64,000 nt of DNA, taken from Blastomussa wellsi (lineage: Eukaryota; Cnidaria; Anthozoa; Scleractinia; Plerogyridae). The translations under genes and the position numbers were made by a program. The notes under the pieces were generated by a model, which saw nothing but the letters and a program-made list of their open reading frames with translations, did not search any database and was not told the DNA's origin. The DNA is taken from assembly GCA_947652115.1 (NCBI GenBank), contig OX393564.1:5297115-5361114 (forward strand), in the 5' to 3' direction. Position 1 is the first letter of the stretch; every line of letters begins with the position of its first letter. This document shows, piece after piece, positions 25,721-40,400 of this stretch.

Positions 25721-26790
25721 TGCAAAACCAAGATCTTCCCTAACGAAGACGCTGCATAACCAAGATCTTGCATAACCAAGATCTTGCATAACAAAGATCT
25801 TGCATAACTAAGATCTTGCCTAACCAAGATCTTCCATAACCAAGATCTTCCCTAACCAAGATCTTGCCTAACCAAGATTTTGCATAACCAAGATCTTGCA
25901 TAACCAAGATCTTGCATAACCCAGATCTTCCCTAACAACGATCTTGCATAACCAAGATCTTGCATAACCAAGATCTTGCATAACCCAGATCTTCCCTAAC
26001 CAAGGTCTTGCATAACCAAGATCTTGCATAACCAAGATCTTGCTTATGCAAGATCTTCCCTAACCAAGATCTTCCCTACCCAAGATCTTCCCTAACCAAG
26101 ATCTTCCTTAACCAAGATCTTCCCTAGCCAAGATCTTCCCAAACCAAGATCTTGCATAACCAAGATCTTGCGTAACCAAGATTTTCAATAACCAAGATCA
26201 TCCTTAACCAAGATCTTGCATAACCAAGATCTTCCCTAACCAAGATCTTCCCTAACCAAGATATTCCCTAACCAAGATCTTGCATAACTAAGATTTTCCC
26301 TAACTAAGATCTTCCCTAACCAAGATCTTGCATAACCAAGATCTTCCTTAACCAAGATCTTGTATAACCAAGATCACGCTTAACCAAGATTTTGCATAAC
26401 CAAGATCTTCGCTAACCAAGATCTTCCCCAACCAAGATCTTCCCTAATCGACATCTTCTCGAAACAAGATCTTGCATGACCAAGATCTTCCTTAACTAAG
26501 ATCTTGCATAACAAAGATCATGCTTAACCAAGATCTTGCATAACCAAGATCTTCCCTAACCAAGATTTTCCCTGACCAAGATTGTCCCTAATTAAGATCT
26601 TCCCTAACCAAGATCTTCCCTAACCAAGATCTTCCCAAACCAAGATCTTCCCTAACCAAGATCTCTCATAACCAAGATCTTCCCTAACCAAGATCTTGCT
26701 TAACCAAAATCACGCTTAACCAAGATCTTGCATAACCAAGATCTTCCCTAACCAAGATATTGCATAACCATGATCTTGCATAACATAGAT
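25721..26790. repeat. ~2.1 kb HOR, copy 4 (partial)
   Basis: Follows copy 3 up to the AATCACGCTTAACC and AACATAGATCTTGC markers (about 26,708-26,790), then diverges into a segment marked by AAGAATGTGCCCAACAGAG. That segment also occurs at about 40,821 and 57,847. A 32 bp difference (two monomers) near 24,060 and 26,160 separates copies 3 and 4. Confidence 0.78.
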
Positions 26791-28446
26791 CTTGCATAAC
26801 CAAGAATGTGCCCAACAGAGATCTTGCATAACCAAGATCTTGCCTAACAAAGATATTGCATAACCAAGATATTTCATAACAAAGATCTTGCCTAACCAAT
26901 ATCTTGCATAACCAAGATCTTCCCCAACCGAGATCTTCCCTGACCAAGATTTTGCATAACTAAGATCTTGCATAACCAAGATCTTGCATAACCAAGATCT
27001 TCCTTAACCAATATCTTACCTAACCAAGATCTTGCATAACCAAGATTTTCCCTAGCCAAGATCTTGCATAACCAAGATCTTGCATAACTAAGATCTTGCC
27101 TAACCAAGATCTTCCATAACCAAGATCTTGCATAACCAAGATCTTGCCTAACCAAGATTTTGCATAACCAAGATCTTGCATAACCAAGATCTTGCATAAC
27201 CAAGATCATCCCTAACCAAGATCTTGCATAACCATGATCTTGCATAACCAAGATCTTGCATAACCAAGATCTTCCCTAACCAAGATCTTCCCTAACCAAG
27301 ATCTTCCCAAACCAAGATCTTGCATAACCAAGATCTCCCCTAACCAAGATCTTGAACAACCAAGATCATGATTAACCAAGATCTTGAATAACCAAGATCT
27401 TCCCTAACCAAGATCTTCCCTAACCAAGATCTTCCCTAACCAAGATCTTGCATAACCAAGATCTTCCCTAACCAAGATCTTGCATAACCAAGATCTTCCC
27501 TAACCAAGATCTTGCATAACCAAGATCTCCCCTAACCAAGATCTTGAACAACCAAGATCATGAGTAACCAAGATCTTGAATAACCAAGATCTTCCCTAAC
27601 CAAGATCTTCCCTAACCAAGATCTTGCATAACCAAGATCTTCCCTAACCAAGATCTTGCATAACCAAGATCTCCCCTAACCAAGATCTTGAACAACCAAG
27701 ATCATGATTGACCAAGATCTTGAATAACCAAGATCTTCCCTAACCAAGATCTTCCCTAACCAAGATCTTCCCTAACCAAGATCTTGCATAACCAAGATCT
27801 TCCCTAACCAAGATCTTGCATAACCAAGATCTTCCCTAACCGAGATCTTCCCTATCCAAGATCTTGCATGACCAAGATCTTCCCTAACGAAGATCTTGCA
27901 TAACGAAGATAGGGCTTAACCAAGATCTTGCATAACCAAGATCTTCCCTAACCAAGATTATCCCTAACCAAGATCTTCCCTAACCGAGATCTTCCCTAAC
28001 CAAGATCTTGCATGACCAAGATCTTCCCTAACCAAGATCTTGCATAACGAAGATAGGGCTTAACCAAGATCTTGCATAACCAAGATCTCTCATAACAAAG
28101 ATCTAGCATAACCAAGATATTGCATAACCAAGATGTTGCATAACTAAGATCTTCCCTAACTCAGATCTTGCATAACCAAGATCTTGGTTAACCAAGATCT
28201 TGCGTAACCAAGATCTTGGATTACCTAGATATTGCATAACCAAGATCTTGCCTAACCAAGATCTTGCATAACAAAGATCTTGCCTAACCAAGATATTGCA
28301 TAACCAAGATCTTCCCTAACCAAGATCTTCCCTAACCAAGATCTTCCCTAACCAAGATCTTCCCTAACCAAGATCTTCCCTAACCAAGATCTTGCATAAC
28401 CAAGATCTTCCCTAACCAAGATCTTTTTTAACCAAGATCACGCTTA
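26791..28446. repeat. Satellite with 144-192 bp short HORs
   Basis: 26,791-27,300 resembles 40,810-41,400 through the AATGTGCCCAACAGAG marker. From 27,300 a short-range HOR begins. TTGAACAACC units stand at 27,352, 27,544 and 27,688 (spacings 192 and 144 bp), each followed by GATCATGATT or GATCATGAGT and TTGAATAACC. A GATAGGGCTTAACC unit at 27,908 and 28,052 repeats at 144 bp. Between 28,080 and 28,446 there are variant-rich monomers, including the palindrome at 28,177. No gene was seen. Confidence 0.78.
28177..28202. repeat. 26-bp perfect palindrome
   Basis: A GGTT variant at the end of one monomer joins the next AACC. Two CAAGATCTTG palindromes flanking GGTTAACC thus become a single 26 bp perfect inverted repeat with no spacer, centred between 28,189 and 28,190. 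It contains an HpaI-like GTTAAC between two BglII hexamers. It arose by substitution in the variable tetranucleotide, since flanking monomers keep the normal orientation. Confidence 0.95.
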
Positions 28447-31400
28447 ACCAAGATCTTGCATAACCAAGATCTTCCCTAACCAAGATATTACATAAACAAG
28501 ATCTTGCATAACATAGATCTTGCCTAACCAAGATCTTCCTTAACCAAGATCTTCCCTAACCAAGATCTTCCCTAACCAAGATCTTGCCTAACCAAGATCT
28601 TGCATAACCAAGATCTTGCATAACCAAGATCTTGCATAACAAAGATCTTGCATAACCAAGATCTTGCTTAACCAAGATCTTCCCTAACCTAGCTCTTGCC
28701 TAACCAAGATTTTGCATAACCAAGATCTTGCATGACCAAGATCTTGCCTAACCAAGATCTTGCATAACCAAGATCTTCCCTAACCAAGATCTTCCATAAC
28801 CAAGATCTTGCCTAACCAAGATCTTCCCTAACCAAGATCTTCCCTAACCAAGATCTTCCCTAACCAAGATCTTGCATAACCAAGATCTTGCCTAACAAAG
28901 ATCTTGCATAACCAAGATCTTCCCTAACGAAGACGCTGCATAAACAAGATCTTGCATAACCCAGATCTTCCCTAACCAAGATCTTGCATAAGCAAGATCT
29001 TGCATAACCAAGATCTTGCATAACCCAAATCTTTCCTAACCAAGATCTTGCATAACCAAGATCTTGCATAACCAAGATCTTCCCAAACCAATATCTTACC
29101 TAACCAAGATATTGAATAACTAAGATCTTCCCTAACCAAGATCTTGCATAACCAAGATCTTCCCTAACGAAGACGCTGCATAACCAAGATCTTGCATAAC
29201 CAAGATCTTGCATAACAAAAATCTTGCATAACTAAGATCTTGCCTAACCAAGATCTTCCATAACCAAGATCTTCCCTAACCAAGATCTTGCCTAACCAAG
29301 ATTTTGCATAACCAAGATGTTGCATAACAAAGATCTTGCATAACCAAGATCTTGCATAACCAAGATCTTGCATAACCCAGATCTTCCCTAAAAAAGACCT
29401 TGCATAACCAAGATCTTGCATAACCAAGATCTTGCATAACCAAGATCTTCCCTAACCAAGATCTTGCATAACCAAAATCTTGCCTAACCAAGATTTTGCA
29501 TAACCAAGATCTTTCCTAACCAAGATCTTGCATAACCAAGATCTTGCATAACCAAGATCTTGCATAAACAAGATCTTACATAACGAAGATCTTCCCTAAC
29601 CAAGATCTTGCATAACCAAGATCTTCCCTAACCAAGATCTTGCATAACCAAGATCTTGCATAACCAAGATCTTGCATAACCAACATCCTGCCTAACCAAG
29701 ACCTTCACTAACCTAGATCTTGCCTTACCAAGATTTTGCATAACCAAGATCTCGAATAACCAAGATCTTGCATAACCAAGATCTTACATAACCAAGATCT
29801 TGCATAACCAAGATCTTGCCTAACCAAGATCTTCCCTAACCAAGATATTGCATAACCAAGATCTTGCCTAACCAAGATTTTGCATAACCAAGATCTTGCA
29901 TAATCACAATCTTGCACAACCAAGATTTTGCAGAACTAAGATCTTCCCTAACCAATATTTTACCTAACCAAGATTTTGCATAACCAAGATCTTGCCTAAC
30001 CAAGATCTTGCATAACCAAGATCTTCCCTAACGAAGACGCTGCATAACCAAGGTCTTCCATAACCAAGATCTTGCATAACAAAGATCTTGCATAACTAAG
30101 ATCTTGCCTAACCACAATGTTCCGTAACCAAGACCTTCCCAAACCTAGATCTTGCTTAACCAAGATTTTGCATAACCAAGATCTTATATAACCAAGATCT
30201 TGCATAACCAAGATCTTGCATAACCCAGATCTTCCCTAACCAAGATCTTGCATAACCAATATCTTGCATAACCATAATCTTGCATAACCAAGATGTTCCC
30301 TAACCAAGAACTTTCCTAACCAAGATCTTCCCTAACCAACATATTGTATAACCAAGATCTTCCCTAACCAAGATCTTGCATAACCAAGATCATGCTTAAC
30401 CAAGATCTTGCATAACCAAGATCTTCCCTAACCAAGATCTTGCATAACCAAGATCATGCTTAACCAAGATCTTGCATAATTAAGATCTTCCATAACCAAG
30501 ATCTTCCCTAACCAAGATCTTGTTTAACCAAGATAACGCTTAACCAAGATCTTGCATAACCAAGATCTTCCCTAACCAAGATATTGCATAACGAAGATAT
30601 TGCTTAACATAGATCTTGCCTAACCAAGGTCTTCCTTAACCAAGATCTTCCCTAACCAACATCTTCCCTAACCAAGATCTTGCATAACCAAGATCATGCT
30701 TAACCAAGATTTTGCATAACTAAGATCTTGCATAACCAAGATCTTGCTTAACCAAGATCTTGCATAACCAAGATCTTTCATAACCAAGATCTTGCATAAC
30801 CAAGATCTTACATAACCAAGATCTTGCATAACCAAGATCTTGCCTAATAAAGATTTTGCATACCCAAGATCTTGCATAACCAAGGTCTTGCACAACCAAG
30901 ATTTTACATAACCAAGATCTTCCCTAACCAATATCTTACCTAACCAAGATCTTGCATAACCAAGATCTTGCCTAACTAAGATCTTGCATAACAAAGATCT
31001 TCCCTAACGAAGACGCTGCATAACCAAGGTCTTGCATAACCAAGATCTTGCATAACAAAGATCTTGCATAACTAAGATCTTGCCTAACCAAGATCTTCCA
31101 TAACCAAGATTTTCCCTAACCAAGATGTTGCCTAACAAAGATTTTGCATAACCAAGATCTTGCATAACCAAGATCTTGCATAACCAAGATCTTGCATAAC
31201 CCAGATCTTCCCTAACCAAGATCTTGCATAACCAAGATCTTGCATAACCAAGATCTTGCATAACCAAGATCTTAAATAACCCAGATCTTCCCTAACCAAG
31301 ATCTTGCATAACCAAGATCTTGCATGACCAAGATCTTGCATAACCTAGATCTTCCCTAACCAAGAACTTCCCTAACCAAGATCTTCCCTAACCAAGATCT

Positions 31401-34400
31401 TGCATAACCAAGATCTTCCCTAACCAAGATCTTGCATAACCAAGATCTTGCATAACCAAGATCTTACATAACCAAGATCTTCCCTAACCAAGATCTTGCA
31501 TAACCAAGATCTTGCATGACCAAGATCTTGCATAACCAAGATCTTCCCTAACCAAGAACTTCCCTAACCAAGATCTTCCCTAACCAAGATCTTGCATAAC
31601 CAAGATCTTCCCTAACCAAGATCTTGCATAACCAAGATCATGCTTAACCAAGATCTTGCATAACCAAGATCTTCCCTAAGCAAGATCTTCCCTAACCAAG
31701 ATCTTGCATAACAAAGATCTTCCCTAACCAAGATCTTGCATAACCAAGATCTTCCCTAACCAAGATCTTGCATAACCAAGATCATGCTTAACCAAGATCT
31801 TGCATAACCAAGATCTTCCCTAACCAAGATCTTCCCTAACCAAGATCTTGCATAACCAAGATCTTGCATAACCAAGATCTTGCCTAACCAAGATTTTGCA
31901 TACCCAAGATCTTGCATAACCAGGGTCTTGCACAACCAAGATTTTACATAACCAAGATCTTCCCTAACCAATATCTTACCTAACCAAGATCTTGCATAAC
32001 CAAGATCTTGCCTAACTAAGATCTTGCATAACCAAGATCTTCCCTAACGAAGACGCTGCATAACCAAGGTCTTGCATAACCAAGATTATGCATAACAAAG
32101 ATCTTGCATAACTAAGATCTTGCCTAACCAAGATCTTCCATAACCAAGATTTTCCGTAACCAAGATGTTGCCTAACCAAGTTTTTGCATAACCAAGATCT
32201 TGCATAACCAAGATCTTGCATAACCAAGATCTTGCATAACCCAGATCTTCCCTAACCAAGATCTTGCATAACCAAGATCTTGCATAACCAAGATCTTGCA
32301 TAACCAAGATCTTACATAACCCAGATATTCCCTAACCAAAATCTTGCATAACCAAGATCTTGCATGACCAAGATCTTGCATAACCTAGATTTTCTTTAAC
32401 CAAGAACTTCCCTAACCAAGATCTTCCCTAACCAAGATCTTGCATAACCAAGATCTTCCCTAACCAAGATCTTGCATAACCAAGATCTTGCATAACCAAG
32501 ATCTTGATAACCAAGATCTTACATAACCCAGATCTTCCCTAACCAAGATCTTGCATAACCAAGATCTTGCATGACCAAGATCTTGCATAACCAAGATCTT
32601 CCCTAACCAAGAACTTCCCTAACCAAGATCTTCCCTAACCAAGATCTTGCATAACCAAGACCTTCCCTAACCAAGATCTTGCATAACCAAGATCATGCTT
32701 AACCAAGATCTTGCATAACCAAGATCTTCCCTAAGCAAGATCTTCCCTAACCAAGATCTTGCATAACCAAGATCTTCCCTAACCAAGATCTTGGATAACC
32801 AAGATCTTCCCTAACCAAGATCTTGCATAACCAAGATCATGCTTAACCAAGATCTTGCATAACCAAGATCTTCCCTAACCAAGATCTTCCCTAACCAAGA
32901 TCTTCCCTAACCAAGATCTTCCATAACCAAGATCTTCCCTAACCAAGATCTTGCTAAACCAAGATCACGCTTAACCAAGATCTTGCATAACCAAGATCTT
33001 CCCTAACCAAGATCTTCAATAAGCAAGATCTTCCCTAACCAAGATCTTGTTTAACCAAGATCACGCTTAACCAAGATCTTGCATAACCAAGATCTTCCCT
33101 AACCAAGATATTGCATAACCAAGATATTGCATAACATAGATCTTGCCTAACCAAGATCTTCCTTAACCAAGATCTTCCCTAACCAAGATCTTCCCTAACC
33201 AAGATCTTGCCTAACCAAGATCTTGCATAACCAAGATCTTGCATAACCAAGATCTTGCATAACCAAGATTTTGCCTAACCAAGATCTTCCCTAACCAAGC
33301 TCTTGCCTAACCAAGATTTTGAATAACCAAGATCTTGCATAACCAAGATCTTGCTTAACCAAGATCTTGCATAACCAAGATCTTCCCTAACCAAGATCTT
33401 GCATAACCAAGATCTTGCATAACCAAGATCTTGCATAACCAAGATCTTGCATAACCAAGATCTTACATAACCAACATCTTCCCTAACCAAGATCTTGCAT
33501 AACCAAGATCTTCCCTAACCAAGATCTTGCATAACCAAGATCTTGCATAACCAAGATCTTGCATAACCAAGATCTTGCCTAACCAAGATCTTGCATAACC
33601 AAGATCTTCCCTAACCAAGATCTTGCATAACCAAGATCTTGCATAACCAAGATCTTGCATAACCAAGATCTTGCATAACCAAAATCTTACATAACCAAGA
33701 TCTTCCCTAACCAAGATCTTGCATAACCAAGATCTTCCCTAACCAAGATCTTGCATAACCAAGTTCTTGCATAACCAAGATCTTGCATAACCAAGATCTT
33801 AGATAACCAAAATCTTGCATAACAAAGATCTTGCCTAACCAAGATTTTGCATACCCAAGCTCTTGCATAACCAAGGTCTTGCACAACCAAGATTTTACAT
33901 AACCAAGATCTTCCCTAACCAATATCTTACCTAACCAAGATCTTGCATAACCAAGATCTTGCCTAACTAAGATCTTGCATAACCAAGATCTTCCCTAACG
34001 AAGACGATGCATAACCAAGATCTTCTCTAATTAAGATCTTGCATAACAAAGATGTTGCATAACTAAGATCTTGCCTAACCAAGATCTTCCATAACCAAGA
34101 TCTTCCCTAACGAAGATGTTGCCTAACCAAGATTTTGCATAACCAAGATCTTGCATAACCAAGATCTTGCATAACCCAGATCTTTCCTAACCAAGGTTTA
34201 TTCATAACCAAGATCTTGCATAATCAAGATCTCGCATAACCAAGATCTTACATAACCCAGATCTTCCCTAACCAAGATCTTGCATAACCAAGATCTTGCA
34301 TGACCAAGATCTTGCATAACCAAGATCTTCCCTAACCAAGAACTTCCCTAACCAAGATCTTCCCTAACCAAGATCTTGCATAACCAAGATCTTGCATAAC

Positions 34401-37400
34401 CAAGATCTTCCCTAACGAAGACGATGCATAACCAAGATCTTCCCTAACCAAGATCTTGCATAACAAAGATCTTGCATAACTAAGATCTTGCCTAACCAAG
34501 ATCTTCCATAACCAAGATCTTCCCTAACCAAGATGTTGCCTAACCAAGATTTTGCATAACCAAGATCTTGCATAACCAAGATCTTGCATAACCAAGATCT
34601 TGCATAACCCAGATCTTTCCTAACCAAGATCTTGCATAACCAAGATCTTGCATAATCAAGATCTCGCATAACCAAGATCTTACATAACCCAGATCTTCCC
34701 TAACCAAGATCTTGCATAACCAAGATCTTGCATGACCAAGATCTTGCATAACCAAGATCTTCCCTAACCAAGAACTTCCCTAACCAAGATCTTCCCTAAC
34801 CAAGATCTTGCATAACCAAGATCTTGCATGACCAAGATCTTGCATAACCAAGATTTTCCCTAACCAAGAACTTCCCTAACCAAGATCTTCCCTAACCAAG
34901 ATCTTGCATAACAAAGATCTTCCCTAATCAAGATCTTGCATAACCAAGATCATGCTTAACCAAGATCTTGCATAACCAAGATCTTCCCTAAGCAAGATCT
35001 TCCCTAACCAAGATCTTGCATAACCAAGATCTTCCCTGACCAAGAACTTGCATAACCAAGATCTTGCATAACCAAGATCTTGCATAACCAAGATCTTACA
35101 TAACCAAAATCTTGCATAACCAAGATCTTGCCTAACCAAGATTTTGCATACCCAAGATCTTGCATAACCAAGGTCTTGCACAACCAAGATTTTACATAAC
35201 CAAGATCTTCCCTAACCAATATCGTACCTAACCAAGATCTTGCATAACCAAGATCTTGCCTAACTAAGATCTTGCATAACCAAGATCTTCCCTAACGAAG
35301 ACGATGCATAACCAAGATCTTCCCTAATTAAGATCTTGCATAACAAAGATGTTGCATAACTAAGATCTTGCCTAACCAAGATCTTCCATAACCAAGATCT
35401 TCCCTAACGAAGATGTTGCCTAACCAAGATTTTGCATAACCAAGATCTTCAATAACCAAGATCTTGCATAACCCAGATCTTTCCTAACCAAGGTTTATGC
35501 ATAACCAAGATCTTGCATAATCAAGATCTCGCATAACCAAGATCTTACATAACCCAGATCTTCCCTAACCAAGATCTTGCATAACCAAGATCTTGCATGA
35601 CCAAGATCTTGCATAACCAAGATCTTCCCTAAGCAAGATCTTCCCTAACCAAGATCTTGCATAACCAAGATCTTCCCTGACCAAGATCTTGCATAACCAA
35701 GATCTTGCATAACCAAGATCTTGCATAACCAGGATCTTACATAACCAAAATCTTGCATAACCAAGATCTTGCCTAACCAAGATTTTGCATACCCAAGATC
35801 TTGCATAACCAAGGTCTTGCACAACCAAGATTTTACATAACCAAGATCTTCCCTAACCAATATCGTACCTAACCAAGATCTTGCATAACCAAGATCTTGC
35901 ATAACCAAGATCTTGCCTAACTAAGATCTTGCATAACCAAGATCTTCCCTAACGAAGACGATGCATAACCAAGATCTTCCCTATTTAAGATCTTGCATAA
36001 CAAAGATGTTGCATAACTAAGATCTTGCCTAACCAAGATCTTCCATAATTAAGATCTTCCCTAACGAAGATGTTGCCTAACCAAGATTTTGCATAACCAA
36101 GATCTTGCATAACCAAGATCTTGCATAACCCAGATCTTTCCTAACCAAGGTTTATGCATAACCAAGATCTTGCATAATCAAGATCTCGCATAACCAAGAT
36201 CTTACATAACCCAGATCTTCCCTAACCAAGATCTTGCATAACCAAGATCTTGCATGACTAAGATCTTGCATAACCAAGATCTTGCATAACCAAGATCTTC
36301 CCTAACGAAGACGATGCATAACTAAGATCTTCTCTAACCAAGATCTTGCATAACAAAGATCTTGCATAACTAAGATCTTGCCTAACCAAGATCTTCCATA
36401 ACCAAGATCTTCCCTAACCAAGATGTTGCCTAACCAAGATTTTGCATAACCAAGATCTTGCATAACCAAGATCTTGCATAACCAAGATCTTGCATAACCC
36501 AGATCTTTCCTAACCAAGATCTTGCATAACCAAGATCTTGCATAATCAAGATCTCGCATAACCAAGATCTTACATAACCCAGATCTTCCCTAACCAAGAT
36601 CTTGCATAACCAAGATCTTGCATGACCAAGATCTTGCATAACCAAGATCTTCCCTAACCAAGAACTTCCCTAACCACGATATTCCCTAACCAAGATCTTG
36701 CATAACCAAGATCTTGCATGACCAAGATCTTGCATAACCAAGATTTTCCCTAACCAAGAACTTCCCTAACCAAGATCTTCCCTAACCAAGATCTTGCATA
36801 ACCAAGATCTTCCCTAATCAAGATCTTGCATAACCAAGGTCATGCTTAACCAAGATCTTGCATAACCAAGATCTTCCCTAAGCAAGATCTTCCCTAACCA
36901 AGATCTTGCATAACCAAGATCTTCCCTTACCAAGATCTTGCATAACCAAGATCTTGCATAACCAAGATCTTGCATAACCAAGATCATGCTTAACCAAGAT
37001 CTTGCATAACCAAGATCTTCCCTAACCAAGATCTTGCATAACCAAGATCTTCCCTAACCAAGATCTTGCATAACGAAGATCATGCTTAACCAAGATCTTG
37101 CATAACCAAGATCTTCCTTAAGCAAGATCTTTCCTAACCAAGATCTTGCGTAACCAAGATCTTCCCTAACCAAGATCTTGCATAACCAAGATCTTCCCTA
37201 ACCAACATATTGTATAACCAAGATCTTCCCTAACCAAGATCTTGCATAACCAAGATCATGCTTAACCAAGATCTTGCATAACCAAGATATTCCCTAACCA
37301 AGATCTTCCCTAACCAAGATATTGCATAACCAAGATCATGCTTAACCAAGATCTTGCATAACCAAGATCTTCCCTAACCAAGATCTTGCATAACCAAGAT

Positions 37401-40400
37401 CATGCTTAACCAAGATCTTGCATAATTAAGATCTTCCCTAACCAAGATCTTCCATAACCAAGATCTTCCCTAACCAAGATCTTGTTTAACCAAGATAACG
37501 CTTAACCAAGATCTTGCATAAACAAGATCTTCCCTAACCAAGATATTGCATAACCAAGATATTGCATAACATAGGTCTTGCCTAACCAAGATCTTCTTTA
37601 ACCAAGATCTTCCCTAACCAAGATCTTCCCTAACCAAGATCTTGCCTAACCAAGATCTTGCATAACCAAGATCTTGCATAACCAAGATTTTGCCTAACCA
37701 AGATCTTCCCTAACCTAGCTCTTGCCTAACCAAGATTTTGCATAACCAAGATCTTGCATAACCAAGATCTTGCCTGACCAAGATCTTGCATAACCAAAAT
37801 CTTCCCTAACCAAGATCTTGCATAACCAAGATCTTGCATAACCAAGATCTTGCATAACCAAGATCTTGCATAACCAAGATCTTACATAACCAAGATGTTC
37901 CCTAACCAAGATCTTGCATAACAGAGATCTTCCCTAACCAAGATCTTGCATAACCAAGATCTTGCATAACCAAGATCTTGCATAACCAAGATCTTGCCTA
38001 ACCAAGATCTTGCATAACCAAGATCTTCCCTAACCAAGATCTTGCATAATTAAGATCTTGCATAACCAAGATCTTGCATTACCAAGATCTTGCATAACCA
38101 AGATCTTACATAACCAAGATCTTCCCTAACCAAGATCTTGCATACCCAAGATCGTCCCTAACCAAGATCTTGCATAACCAAGATCTTTCATAACCAAGAT
38201 CTTGCATAACCAAGATCTTACATAACCAAGATCTTGCATAACCAAGATCTTGCCTAATAAAGATTTTGCATACCCAAGATCTTGCATAACCAAGGTCTTG
38301 CACAACCAAGATTTTACATAACCAAGATCTTCCCTAACCAATATCTTACCTAACCAAGATCTTGCATAACCAAGATCTTGCCTAACTAAGATCTTGCATA
38401 ACAAAGATCTTCCCTAACGAAGACGCTGCATAACCAAGGTCTTGCATAACCAAGATCTTGCATAACAAAGATCTTGCATAACTAAGATCTTGCCTAAACA
38501 AGATCTTCCATAACCAAGATTTTCCCTAACCAAGATGTTGCCTAACCAAGATTTTGCATAATCAAGATCTTGCATAACCAAGATCTTGCATAACCAAGAT
38601 CTTGCATAACCCAGATCTTCCCTAACCAAGATCTTGCATAACCAAGATCTTGCATAACCAAGATCTTGCATAACCAAGATCATGCTTAACCAAGATCTTG
38701 CATAACCAAGATCTTCCCTAAGCAAGATCTTCCCTAACCAAGATCTTGCATAACCAAGATCTTCCCTAACCAAGATCTTGCATAACCAAGATCTTCTCTA
38801 ACCAAGATCTTGCATAACGAAGATCATGCTTAACCAAGATCTTGCATAACCAAGATCTTCCCTAACCAAGATCTTCCCTAACCAAGATCTTGCATAACCA
38901 AGATCTTGCATAACCAAGATCTTGCATAACCAAGATCTTGCCTAACCAAGATCTTGCATAACCAAGATCTTCCCTAACCAAAATCTTGCATAACCAAGAT
39001 CTTGCATAACCAAGATCTTGCATAACCAAGATCTTACATAACCAAGATCTTGCATAACCAAGATCTTGCCTAACCAAGATTTTGCATACCCAAGATCTTG
39101 CATAACCAAGGTCTTGCACAACCTAGATTTTACATAACCAAGATCTTCCCTAACCAATATCTTACCTAACCAAGATCTTGCATAACCAAGATCTTGCCTA
39201 ACTAAGATCTTGCATAACAAAGATCTTCCCTAACGAAGACGCTGCATAACCAAGGTCTTGCATAACCAAGATCTTGCATAACAAAGATCTTGCATAACTA
39301 AGATCTTGCCTAACCAAGATCTTCCATAACCAAGATTTTCCTTAACCAAGATCTTGCCTAACCAAGATTTTGCATAACCAAGATCTTGCATAACCAAGAT
39401 CTTGCATAACCAAGATCTTGCATAACCCAGATCTTTCCTAACCAAGATATTGCATAACCAAGATCTTGCATAACCAAGATCTTACATAACTCAGATCTTC
39501 CCTAACCAAGATCTTGCATAACCAAGATCTTGCATGACCAAGATCTTGCATAACCTAGATTTTCCCTAACCAAGAACTTCCCTAACCAAGATCTTCCCTA
39601 ACTAAGATCTTCCATAACCAAGATCTTCCCTAACCAAGATCTTGCATAACCAAGATCTTGCATAACCAAGATCTTGCATAACCAAGATCATACATAACCC
39701 AGATCTTCCCTAACCAAGATCTTGCATAACCAAGATCTTGCATGACCAAGATCTTGCATAACCAAGATCTTCCCTAACCAAGAACTTCCCTAACCAAGAT
39801 CTTCCCTAACCAAGATCTTGCATAACCAAGATCTTCCCTAAGCAAGATCTTCCCTAACCAAGATCTTGCATAACCAAGATCTTCCCTAACCAAGATCTTG
39901 CATAACCAAGATCTTCCCTAACCAAAATCTTGCATAACCAAGATCATGCTTAACCAAGATCTTGCATAACCAAGATCTTCCCTAACCAAGATCTTCCCTA
40001 ACCAAGATCTTCCCTAACCAAGATCTTGCATAACCAAGATCTTCCCTAACCAAGATCTTGCCTAACCAAGATTTTGCATAACCAAGATCTTGCATAACCA
40101 AGATCTTGCATAACCAAGGTCTTGCATAACCCAGATCTTCCTTAACCAAGATCTTGCATAACCAATATCTTGCATAACCAAGATCTTGCATAACCAAGAT
40201 CTTCCCTAACCAAGAACTTCCCTAACCAAGATCTTCCCTAACCAACATATTGTATAACCAAGATTTTCCCTAACCAAGATCTTGCATAACCAAGATCATG
40301 CTTAACCAAGATCTTGCATAACCAAGATCTTCCCTAACCAAGATCTTCCCTAACCAAGATATTGACTAACCAAGATCTTCCCTAACCAAGATCTTGCATA

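Noticed and set aside
28177..28202. Inversion breakpoint in the array
   Set aside because: Monomers on both sides keep the same orientation. The palindrome comes from a GGTT variant alone.
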